Translations under genes and position numbers: made by a program | Assembly: GCA_030280995.1 (NCBI GenBank) | Contig: JASXTE010000011.1 | Location: 7,013,501-7,077,500, forward strand | Reading direction: 5' to 3' | Length of the DNA: 64,000 nt | Origin: Hemileia vastatrix | Lineage: Eukaryota > Basidiomycota > Pucciniomycetes > Pucciniales > Zaghouaniaceae | The notes under the pieces: generated by a model | What the model saw: the letters and a program-made list of their open reading frames with translations, nothing else | Told to the model about the DNA's origin: nothing | The model's database searches: none | Part shown: positions 55,585 to 64,000 of the stretch, piece by piece | Numbering within the stretch: position 1 is the first letter of the stretch | Layout of the letters: every line of letters begins with the position of its first letter

Positions 55585-56567
55585 TGTCAGTGTATCTAGT
55601 ATTTAAGTATGATATAATAGTATTTATTTATGGTCCTACTAATTATTGATAAATGATTTAGTGATAAAACCTCAGGGGAAGACTAATAAAATAGTTATAC
55701 TCAAATAAAACTCACAATACTTGGATTCAAATGCGTGCTAGTGGTGGAAAATAGATGAATATAATATAGTTATAGCTTATATAAAGATAATACCAATTTA
55801 TAATGGCTTTATAATATATTTCTAAATGTTAATAATTGTTTTGTAATGTTTATTTGAATTATAGTAAGTGAATGATGTCTAATAATCATCAAAATCCCCC
55901 CTTACTTATACCAAAATCCACTGGAGTGCACAGACCTTCAATCCAGATGATGTCATTGCTATCCCTGGAAATTAAAGCATTGTGAGGGCCCATGACCTCC
56001 CCATGGCTTCCACTTCAAGAATATTAAACACCCACACCTCCAGTAAGGACCCTTCATCACAATTAATGATAACACAGACCTATACCATAAACAGAAAATC
56101 CAGATAAAAGCGGATACCATAAAGAAACAGGTAAAATAAGCAATCCAAAAGAGATTTAATGAAAACCAAAGCATATAAAGGAAAAAAATGAAGTTTCCAA
56201 GCCCCCAATAACATCCCCAAGCATCCATATTAACCCAGAAATGACCTCCCAACCCATAAATTTGTGAATATCCATTCAAGGAAGCAGATTAAGTTGTCCA
56301 GACTGAGTGTATGTGCCTGAAATAGATGTTTATGCTTCTGTAGGCGTTGTGAGTCCACTGGATACATCCATATGACCTAAAATAAGCAGAAAAACAAAGT
56401 TTATAGGCTATTAAGAGGCTAAAGCCCACTTATATACCTAAATATACATAATATACTGCATATTTCACTGAATATGTGATTTATGTATACATATAAGCTT
56501 ATGTATGTCAATAATTACTTATTATAACTTAAGATAAGTATATTATGACTCCATTAACACCTTAATA

Positions 56568-56640
56568 GGGGGTGTCAGTTCTGGCAAATCCGCACTTACA
56601 AATCCGCACTTAAATAAGTGCAGATTTCCAAAACACACTA
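56568..56640 (+). repeat. Left terminal inverted repeat of the Harbinger transposon
   Basis: GGGGGTGTCAGTTCTGGCAA is exactly inverse-complementary to the right end. The motif AAATCCGCACTTA occurs twice, followed by an AAGTGCAGATTT inverse copy. The right end (61090-61160) has the same motif arrangement. Confidence 0.92.
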
Positions 56641-56852
56641 GCCACAATACTGGTGGATTTCAAAATGAAATAAGTAACTTATTTCACTCAAATCCGCACT
56701 TTCTCAACCAAAAGTGCTGATTTCACCATCAAGTCCCATTTCACTGATTTGTCAGCATCATCCCATTCATACGCAGCACTCCGCAGCATAACACTTCATA
56801 ACTCAAAACATCATACATCACTTACATCTTAATATCATATCATATAAGAGTC

Positions 56853-58112
56853 ATGCCTTCCTCACTTTCAAATCATGATAAATTACATAAAGCAATGACT
56901 TTCATGGCGCTTGAACTGCTCTTGGGCTCTGATTCCGATTCTGATCTAGAAGAAGATTTTGTCGTTTTATCAAAAATGGCCAGGAAACGTTACCTTCTTC
57001 CCAGAAAGCCTCAAGTACTTCATACCCCCAAGTACACCATCCAAACACTTCTTAACCTATCTACACCCAGTTTTAGACAGCTTTTCAGGACTTCTCAGGA
57101 ATGTTTCCTTAAATTGCTTGAGCTTATTCAGGATCATCCCATATTTCACAATAATTCTCAAAAAGAACAACGACATCCTTCAATTCAATTGGCCATCACA
57201 CTATGTTGTTTGGGTTCAAATGGTAATGGAGCCGCTTTGAAACGTTTAGAAAATGTCTTTGATTTAGGGTATGGTTCAGTTAACACTTATACCAAACAAT
57301 GTATCACTGCCATCAACTCCTTGGAATCTCAACTTCTCACCTGGCCAACAAAAGAAGAGCAACTTGAATCATCTCAGGTTATGCAAGCAGAGGGCTTTCC
57401 AGGATGTATTGGTTTTGTTGATGGTACTACTATTCCTTTGAGCCAGAAACCTGCTCAAGGTGGAAACAATTACTTTGACCGTAAAAAGAGGTAGATTATT
57501 TTTAACTCCTTTCATCCTCCTTGAAACTAACACAAACAAATATATCTTCTTTATAGATATTCAATTAACGTTCAGCTTATATGTGACGTAAACAAAAAAT
57601 TTATATCATTCTTCGCTGGCTATCCTGGCTCATGTCATGACTCCTACGTCTTCCAAAGAATGCATATTTCAAATGAACCTGAAAAATTCTTTGATGAAAA
57701 TCAGTATCTTCTTGCAGATTCTGCTTATGTGAATGGAAAGTATGTACTTCCTGCTTTTCGGGGAGCAGCTTCAGAAGACAGTCAAAATGCCAAATTCAAC
57801 AATCATTTGGCAAAGTCAAGAGTCTGTATTGAACATTCTATTGGAATCTTGAAAGGCCATTTTTCTAGTTTAAGGGAATTAAGAAGTCCTCTTAGAAATA
57901 AATCTGAAATGGAGGCGGTGATCAACTGGATTCTGTGTTGCACTATACTTCATAACCTACTTGCTGACCTCAAAGATCAATGGTTAGAGCTGTATGAAGA
58001 TGAACAAGTTGATTCACCTCCGACTATATCCAACACTTCTAATTCTCAATCAACTAGTATAAGGGCGAAAATCCTTCCAATAACACTCCAACATTTTTCA
58101 ACGCAATTTTAA
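56853..58112 (+). CDS. HARBI1-like DDE transposase, two exons, apparently intact
   Basis: Exons are 56853-57490 and 57557-58112. The intron is GTAGAT...TTTATAG, and the joined frame gives 397 aa. The N-terminal half carries an acidic patch (GSDSDSDLEEDF, near 30) and a helical region with CLGSNGNGAALKRLENVFDL (near 125). The catalytic core shows GFVDGTTIPLS (first D, about 190), AGYPGSCHDSYVF across the start of exon 2 (second D, about 235) and SRVCIEHSIGILKGHF (E, about 315). These are the motifs of the DDE_4 family, which cuts and rejoins the transposon ends. Length and all three acidic residues are normal for the family. The start codon is the first ATG after the terminal repeat. It acts in the nucleus with the Myb-like partner; activity is inferred from intactness only. 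Confidence 0.92.
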
Positions 58113-58696
58113 TTTTTTTCTCTTTCTCTTCAAATTATCAATTTGCATGTATTATTCACTGAGAATGGTAAATTTTTTTGCATATTTTTTTGGTTTTTGA
58201 ATTTGCTGTTAAAGTCTTATTTTTTTTTCTCTCTGTGTTTTCTTTCATCAACTCAACACGAAATCGCATATTTTCAGCAAACACCACGCAATATAGGGGG
58301 AGGACTTGCTAGCAAGTCTGCAACTTGAAGTCAGATGGAAATCAGATGGAACTCAGACTGAAGTAATACTGAACTTTCACTTGAAGTATCACACAAATAA
58401 CAATGGATCTATATTGAAAACATAGTGAAAGTGTGAGGATAACTGAATGGAAGCCAGAAAAAATCATTCCATGAGTCTACTCAATGCAAAGTATTTTTTG
58501 AAACAGCTTATTAAAATAATACTTTATTAAATTAATTTGATCAATAAAAATTGATTGAAAATATTGCAATTCTTAAATACAATAATTTTATTAAAAAATT
58601 TCAGATTACATATAAAAAAAATCAGTGACTTTTTCTATTACTTACAACTGTTTTTACAGAATTGAAAACTATGTTTCAGCTAATATTTTATGGAAG

Positions 58697-58730
58697 TGAA
58701 CTCTGTTCTTCGCCCGAAGAACAGAGTTCA
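58697..58730. repeat. 16-bp perfect inverted repeat
   Basis: TGAACTCTGTTCTTCG and CGAAGAACAGAGTTCA are separated by only two bases (CC). Such a hairpin could end a transcript or mark an old foldback joint. Confidence 0.9.
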
Positions 58731-59140
58731 TCCTCCTATTTTCACACTCTGTTTGCACCAATCTCCATCCCTTTCAATTCTATCAACACATGCTTGTCTT
58801 CCCTTCCCATGCCTTTCGCTATCCTCCCAGCCCCATTGTATGCCATCCTCTTTTGATCCCCATTTCACCCCTCTCAACCTCTCCCAGACCCTTTTCTTCA
58901 TTTAAAGTGCCTCGGAACCCTTAATCTTCCCTTCCAACTCTTTCCCAACCTTTTCGCTACCCCATACACCCTTCCTCACCCCTCTCTCCAGCCTTAGTCC
59001 CAAACCTAGTTTCTAGACTTGATCTGCATTTTGGCTTAAGGAATTGTCATTACTTTAAAAGTAGTATACTTGACATATCTTATTTATATATTAATTAATT
59101 TATGTAATTATATTAAATTTTGATGACTTTCACCCTTTAC

Positions 59141-59307
59141 TTCAATAAAATGCAGGGGAGGGTATTGCCAATTTTTTAAATCTGACATGTGAAATTGATG
59201 ACTTAGAAAAATTTGGTGGTACCCACCCCTTGTTTCAATAAAATGCAGGGGAGGGAATTGCCAATTTTTTAAATCTGACATGTGAAATTGATGACTTAGA
59301 AAAATTT
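59141..59307. repeat. Direct repeat, about 74 bp, 93-bp period
   Basis: The block starting TTCAATAAAATGCAGGGGAG and ending GACTTAGAAAAATTT occurs at 59141-59214 and 59234-59307 with very few differences. A single more diverged copy lies inverted near 46400-46490. Confidence 0.85.
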
Positions 59308-59460
59308 AGATAAGCAAACTTATTGACTAGAAAGTAAAGATAGAAAATTTTTATTATACATTCAAATTTTTGTCAAAAATAACGTACTATATTCTTTTCC
59401 TTTTATAAGTCAGCATATAAGAAAATATTACCAAAAAGAAATCAAACAAAATTAAATTAA

Positions 59461-60790
59461 CTAGAAAAACAATTTATCAATTGAAAAGGTCAAGTAATTT
59501 TTTAATGTCCTCATAAGATTGGCCATTTTTAACACATTCCATAATGAAATCTTTTTTTTAAAACTCTCTTGTTTTTCCAATTCACAAGTAGCCATTTCTC
59601 TTTGAAATTGACGGTCATTTACTCTTTCCATCTGCTCTACCTCAAATTTTTTTTCTTCCAAATCTAAGGCTTGCTGATCTTTCCTTAGCATATGATCAAA
59701 CTTCATCTTCTCAAAGTCAAGGGCATTATTTGCAATAGTTGATTTCACTGAGAAAATTAAATTGAAATAAATAAATAAATGAGTTAATGATTAAGATATA
59801 TAGTAAACAAAACTTACTTATATCTTTTTTTTCAAAATAATCCTCAAGGGAGCCAAATGAGCTTGTTGAAGTATTACCACGTTTTAATAGATGGTTCAAG
59901 TTCATTGAAGTTGAGGCTCGACGCTTTAGTTTGGAGTTTGAACAAGAGGCTTCAGGAAGTTCTTCTAAAGCAGCTTCTAAAGAGGTATTCACATTTCCAG
60001 AATTGAGATTATTTAATGAAGATTGAGTTTGAGTAGGAGGAGACTAGAAAGAAAGAGAAATTCAGAGAAGAATTGAAGAAAAAACAAAAAGTAAACATAC
60101 ATTTAAATTTTGGGCCTCTGAGGATTCAGATCTTCTGCGATATAATTGTTCTGCTTGATAGTTGGGATCATCTTCAGCTGAACTATGGTTAGAAGGTGGA
60201 GGGGATTGATCTTCTTCAAGTAAAGGTGTGTTGGGAGGATTATAGGAAGGTTTGGATCCAGAAGGTATATGCTTAGTAGTATCGTGTAGAAACCAAGGGT
60301 TTACATCAACTCGGGTGCCAAAAAGATTATCCATTTCCTCATAGAAAGGACACATGACATTGAGCTTTTCGGAAACAGTAGTAATTCCAATCTCCAAATC
60401 ATCATCGTCAATACCAAAGCCAGTTTCATTTACAGCATGATGAGTCTTTTTATATTTTGAATGGTAACTCTTAAATCTCTCCTTCATTTGTTTAGGATTG
60501 ATATCGATTCTCCCCCTTGTTTTCTTCCTTACTTCATTGGCCATCAACAAGTAGCCATTAACCTTTGAAGAAGGTGGACGTCCAATACGAGTGGACTTTT
60601 CACATCCAAAACATGCTTCAAAATTTGATTTTATTTTAAGGAAGTTGATTATGATGAGATAATCATCCTTTTTAAGCTGACCTGAACCTGCCTTTGATTT
60701 TTCAGGTGTAGGGCTTGCTTTACGAGGAGACTATTGTGACGAAGCAGATTTTTGAGTTACCTTTTGAGATTTGGAATGTCTGGGAGGCAT
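59461..60790 (-). pseudogene. Harbinger Myb/SANT-like partner gene with one nonsense codon, three exons
   Basis: Exons on the minus strand are 60790-60101, 60043-59818 and 59747-59461. Phases fit, and the total is 1203 nt. The N-terminus reads MPPRHSKSQK; the DNA-binding region has KKDDYLIIINFLKIKSNFEA, GRPPSSKVNGYL and IDINPKQMKERFKSYHSKYK. Next come a conserved MCPFYEEMDNLFG segment and an acidic Pro/Ser linker. The C-terminus is a long Glu/Gln/Lys coiled coil (LEEKKFEVEQMERVN). Partner proteins of this kind bind the transposon ends and bring the transposase to the nucleus. A TAG at 60733-60731 (codon 20, between SASSQ and SPRK) blocks translation from the first ATG. Everything downstream is open, so it is either a very young pseudogene or starts at a later Met (60550), which would lose part of the Myb region. 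Confidence 0.8.
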
Positions 60791-61389
60791 TATGAAACTG
60801 GCACATAACAAGAAAAAAGATTAAAAAGTAGAAGAAATAAGTAAAAAAGAATGTAAACATGCCTGGTCAAAATATTGAAAATGTCAGGAAGGGGTGTGTG
60901 CCGAGGATTGATGGGTAGGTAGTGAGGAAGGTCAGTGTGTCACATGTGACAGGGATGGGGTAAGAAAGGAAGGGATGTTTTGTGGCCAAAATGTGGTTGT
61001 GAAAAAAAACAGGAAAAAAGTGCTGATTTGAGGTCATAGCTGACACCCTTTTTTGAAATAAGTGACTTTTTTGCAAAATTTAAGTGCTGATTTGTAAGTG
61101 CTGATTTGGTCTGAAATCCGCACTTAATTTAAGTGCGGATTTGCCAGAACTGACACCCCCTAATAAGTATTATTAGGCTATGTATAAGCTATTTGAACTA
61201 CTATAATTTATATAATAGAGTACTAATTATATATATATGTAATATAATCATATATATTATTATTTTAACCTTATTTTTAAGATAGAAGCTTAATGTACTT
61301 AAGGTTATCTTATTTTAAGTATATGAAATACTCAGTCCTAGGGATATCTAGGCTGATAGAAAGTATTATCCAAAAATAACAAAGAATAA

Positions 61390-62175
61390 TGTCAGCCAGG
61401 CTGCTAGACTTACCCAGTAAAATAATTAATTATTTACTGGAATGAAGACACACCATTAATTCTTATTTTATTAATTATATTATATTTACCTTATAATTTA
61501 CTTGTAATAAATTAACTAATTAAAGCAAGTAAATTAAGTGCATGTTTAAAATTTAAATGTCCTTCATATTTTTTTCCTAACACTGTCCTCATGACAGATT
61601 AGAAGTGAAATAAAAATATATTGATACTAAATTTTAAATTCAAATTATTTTATTTAAAAAGTTAAAAATTATATTAATAATAAAAATTAAATTAAAATTA
61701 CTTTATTTTAAAAGTGACATTTACAGGAAAACTTTAAATAAATCAAATAATTGATATATATAGCAAATAAAGTCTAATGACACATTTTTTATAGAATACT
61801 TTTATTATTCAAAATATCTTATATTTGAAATCTTTCCTCTCACACTCCTGCATGTAGATTTCTTAACTCTGTTCTCTCTCTCCTTTTTGCCTATAAAAGG
61901 CCTTCTTTTTGCTGGTTTGATTCATTCTTGACTTAATTATATTTTTATTATATACAATCAATAACATTCTTATTACTACCATTGTTGCTTTAGTACTTAA
62001 AATTGTGTTATTCTAAACCCTCTGAGTAATAATAATTATATTTTATACCTTTTATTTGAGTAATAAATCACAAATATAAAATTTACATACCTTTCCTTTG
62101 CAATCCTTGAGTATCCACCTTTCACTTCAGTTAGACCTCTGTTATAATCTTCTAGACCAGTAGGACCCCATGACA
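61390..62175 (+). repeat. 5' LTR of element K (C-like family)
   Basis: The start TGTCAGCCAGGCTGC and the end CCCCATGACA align with solo LTRs J and H. No duplication flanks it (AATAA on the left, GTTGG on the right). A primer-site-like motif follows, so it is the 5' LTR of an element that continues to the right. TATAAAAGGCC lies at 61892-61902. Confidence 0.8.
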
Positions 62176-62193
62176 GTTGGGAGACTTTCCAAA
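62176..62193 (+). promoter_or_regulatory. Primer-binding-site candidate of element K
   Basis: GTTGGGAGACTTTCCAAA follows the LTR directly and shares its right half exactly with the C, D and I motifs. Confidence 0.6.
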
Positions 62194-62309
62194 TTTTTGT
62201 TGAAGCACCATTATCTTGACACTGGCAACTGCAGGAGCTTTGATTATGAGTACCAATAAGGACTTTTGGACGACTGGAAACAACAAATGTCATCAGGCAT
62301 GTGACTTAC
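62194..62309 (+). other. Start of element K leader
   Basis: Only 116 bp of internal sequence is present before element M interrupts it. No gene is seen. Confidence 0.6.
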
Positions 62310-63602
62310 TATCGGCAGGTTGTCTAGAAGAAGAGGAAAAAGGAAGAAGAAACGGAGAGGAGGAAAAAGGTAATGAAAAAGGGAATTATATAGAATAATA
62401 AAATAGTATAGTAATTTTAAAGAAGAGGCAATGAGAAGATTTTAGAGACTTTATACGACAGTGAGGTTGAATGAATTTTAATATAAGTATTTAATAGGTA
62501 GTTATTTTCAATGTGCGGCAAACACTTTCTATTACTAAAAGACTTAATGAAACCGTAAAATATTTATTTACTTATAAATTTAGATTTTATAAGGCTAATA
62601 AAAAATAAAATAAACGTAAGATAATTAAAATTGTATTGAGTTGAGTGTATATAAAAAGTGATAGAGCTACAGGGGGTTCCCCAAGGCCCTTATATAGGCA
62701 AGGGGCCCTCTGAAGTGCCACAAAAAATTATATTCTATAAAAAAAAAAATAAGAAATAATTAATAATTAAAATTAAGTGTACCAAAGCTGTAAGGGAAAA
62801 AATATAAAACAATTAATTAAAAAATAAGTAAGAGCCCAAAAAATACACCAATTTAACCCCAAAAAATCTTTAAAATAATTGAGTAATTAAATAAGATTGA
62901 AACACTTGAAGTATTAACTAATTCAATTTATAACATGTTTGATAATAGCCAATTTTAAGTGAAACATAATAATTAAACTATTTTAATATAATAATTAGTG
63001 TAATTAATTAATTAAGTCTGAAAAATAAGATATTAATTAATATAACCCATTTTATTAGTTTAAGAACTCAATTAAATTAAATAAATTTAAAACAATTTCT
63101 TAATTTAATATTATTACTAAATTTTAGAATAAAACATTTGTAATTAATTAAATAAAATGTTTTAACTAATTTAATACCTTAATGACATAATTATGAGTCA
63201 AAAAAGCGCTCAATATTCATAATTCATATGATATAAAAGTTTTTTTTAATACTTTTAATTTTATTTATTTATTTAATTATATTATAAGTTAATATTTTGA
63301 TTTTTTAACTATAATATATTTAATAAAATAATTAATAATTTTTCAGTATTAAATAAATGAAAAATGCGCCAAAATTTTCTAGAATATAAAGTGTTTTATA
63401 AGTTTTAATTGTATCTATAATTTATTTAATAATAAATTTAATATAACCCTTATTTTAGTTATATTATAATACAATTGTTATATGATGTTATTATGCAATA
63501 TAATATTAATTTATATACATAAAATGCATAATTTTTTGCCCTTTTTAAGCTCCAATAGATTAACATACAATTTACTGGGCCCCTTGTATATCCTGGCTGA
63601 CA
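62310..63602 (-). repeat. 3' LTR of element M
   Basis: It starts TATCGGCAGG and ends TATCCTGGCTGACA. It resembles the D and G LTRs but is longer. A TATATAAGGGCC block lies on the minus strand near 62685-62697. Confidence 0.85.
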
Positions 63603-63652
63603 CTCCCTCACTCTAAAAAAACAATAAAAAAATGCTAAGATTTTTTCATTTT

Positions 63653-64000
63653 TCACTTCTTTAACAGAGTAGGAAGATTTAAAATCTCCTTTCCAGATAT
63701 CCATGCATCATGTTCAGATGATCTGTTCTTATATCTCAATAAATATTCAGTACCTCTCTCAGAAGTGATAATTCTATCATTGAGAATTTTATCAATTTCT
63801 GCAGTTTCTGTGACTTCCTGAGGGTTTTTCTTAGGTCTTACCCTTCTTTTGGGAAATAAGTCACTGCTGGAAGTATAAGGTTTAAGCAAAGAAATGGGAA
63901 AAACAGGATGTTTCCTATCATATGGAGAATACAATACAACTTCTACTGCATTATCTCCAACCATTCTTTTAACAACAAATGGTCCTACAAAAGGATATTT
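63653..64000 (-). CDS. C-terminus of element M gag-pol polyprotein (partial)
   Basis: The frame is open from the window edge to a stop at 63653-63655. It reads YPFVGPFVVKRMVGDNAVEV, a basic stretch (KRRVRPKKNPQ) and a chromodomain-like tail (IDKILNDRII, LLRYKNRSSEHDAW, LPTLLKK). Relative to element D the tail is a few residues shorter, and the AT-hook core GRP is changed to VRP. Whether the rest of the element is intact cannot be seen. Confidence 0.85.
   Translation of the reverse strand, partial: KYPFVGPFVVKRMVGDNAVEVVLYSPYDRKHPVFPISLLKPYTSSSDLFPKRRVRPKKNPQEVTETAEIDKILNDRIITSERGTEYLLRYKNRSSEHDAWISGKEILNLPTLLKK

Larger units (their letters stand above)
58113..59460. other. Spacer between the two Harbinger genes
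   Basis: No gene is supported. It contains a 16-bp perfect hairpin (58697-58730), a C/T-rich stretch (58730-58990) and a 93-bp-spaced direct repeat (59141-59307). Parts recur inverted in the decayed relative at 46400-48180. Confidence 0.6.
56568..61160 (+). mobile_element. Complete PIF/Harbinger DNA transposon
   Basis: This 4593-bp element has terminal inverted repeats starting GGGGGTGTCAGTTCTGGCAA. TAATA stands on both sides (56563-56567 and 61161-61165), while undisturbed sister LTRs have a single TAATA at this place. It contains the two convergent genes typical of the superfamily: a DDE transposase (plus) and a Myb/SANT-like DNA-binding partner (minus). The subterminal regions are rich in AAATCCGCACTT and its complement, likely transposase binding sites. 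Confidence 0.95.
55585..61358 (-). repeat. Solo LTR, family F, copy 4, split by a Harbinger transposon
   Basis: The left end is TGTCAGTGTATCTAG and the right end GGCTGATA (CA mutated to TA). It is flanked by GAAAG at 55580-55584 and 61359-61363. Without the Harbinger insertion and its duplication it is 1176 bp, one base shorter than copies 1 and 3. Its LTR-sense frame (55959-56279) is open for 106 codons. Confidence 0.93.
13710..61389 (-). mobile_element. Gypsy element I, oldest layer, host to the other insertions
   Basis: This is a minus-strand gypsy whose parts must be read across the insertions. The 3' LTR lies at 13710-14144, then 42250-43850, then 49557-49571, ending ACTGGCTGACA and followed by a CTCCCTCACCCT polypurine complement. 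The internal coding relic lies at 49572-53452. The leader ends with a primer-site-like motif at 55281-55298. The 5' LTR starts at 55299 (TGTTGTATTG), continues to 55584 and 61364-61389, then is interrupted again by element K, whose far end is outside the window. The link rests on clear similarity between 13745-14040 and 55340-55584 plus 61364-61389, and on the matching LTR edges. Confidence 0.75.
62310..64000 (-). mobile_element. Gypsy element M (D-like), 3' part, continues beyond the window
   Basis: A 1293-bp 3' LTR (62310-63602) is followed by the polypurine complement CTCCCTCACTCT and the C-terminal end of a D-like polyprotein. The left flank CTTAC may be the target duplication; its partner is outside the window. 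Confidence 0.88.

Noticed and set aside
61390..62175. Considered as a solo LTR like J and H
   Set aside because: The flanks AATAA and GTTGG do not match, and the right flank is the primer-site motif.

Overview
The window is eukaryotic, strongly AT-rich, and dominated by Ty3/gypsy LTR retrotransposons inserted into one another. The one intact host gene has six short GT-AG introns (72-139 bp). It encodes a fungal-type zf-4CXXC_R1 protein. A HARBI1-type DNA transposon with its Myb-like partner gene is also present. Together these suggest a filamentous fungus with a large, repeat-rich genome. A rust fungus (Pucciniales) is my best guess, but this is inference from architecture and composition, not an identification.

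Host part (about 6.5-13.7 kb). A minus-strand relic of an OCRL/INPP5B-type inositol polyphosphate 5-phosphatase (7515-9398) carries at least five in-frame stops. It lies head-to-head with a seven-exon plus-strand gene (9699-12940, 880 codons) whose protein joins a CDCA7/R1-like zinc finger to DDT-like and WHIM-like regions. To the left (about 0.6-6.5 kb) is a broken gypsy element (A) split by a solo LTR.

Nested transposon pile (13.7 kb to the window end). Five-base target-site duplications (TSDs) on both sides let the insertion order be read. The oldest layer is gypsy I (minus strand). Its 3' LTR starts at 13710 and ends at 49571; its internal region runs to 55298; its 5' LTR starts at 55299 and is itself interrupted. 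Element B (plus, 14145-42244, TSD GAAAT) sits in I's 3' LTR. Element C (minus, 15092-28423, TSD GAAAC) sits in B's gag. Element E (plus, from 19550) sits in C's gag, and a solo LTR of E's own family sits in E's gag (22602-23778, TSD ATTTA). Element D (minus, 33044-42215, TSD GTAGT) sits in B's 3' LTR. D is complete: 1139-bp LTRs that differ at two positions I could see, and one uninterrupted 2055-aa gag-pol chromovirus polyprotein.

Right half. A decayed Harbinger relative (43851-49551) holding two solo LTRs lies in I's 3' LTR. A MITE (53696-53970) and a solo LTR lie in I's 5' leader. A solo LTR (55585-61358, TSD GAAAG) lies in I's 5' LTR and is itself split by a complete PIF/Harbinger transposon (56568-61160). 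That transposon has an intact two-exon DDE transposase and a convergent three-exon Myb-like gene with one nonsense codon. The window ends with a 5' LTR of another element (K) and the 3' LTR and polyprotein C-terminus of a D-like element (M) that runs off the edge.

Most unusual signals: (1) a reading frame overlapping the start of gag is recognisable in three divergent elements (D, E, I), ending at a splice-donor-like GTAAGT in D and E; (2) a shared non-TGG sequence at the primer-binding position of five elements; (3) 5-bp TAATA/TATTA duplications around G5/C5-ended Harbinger-type elements.
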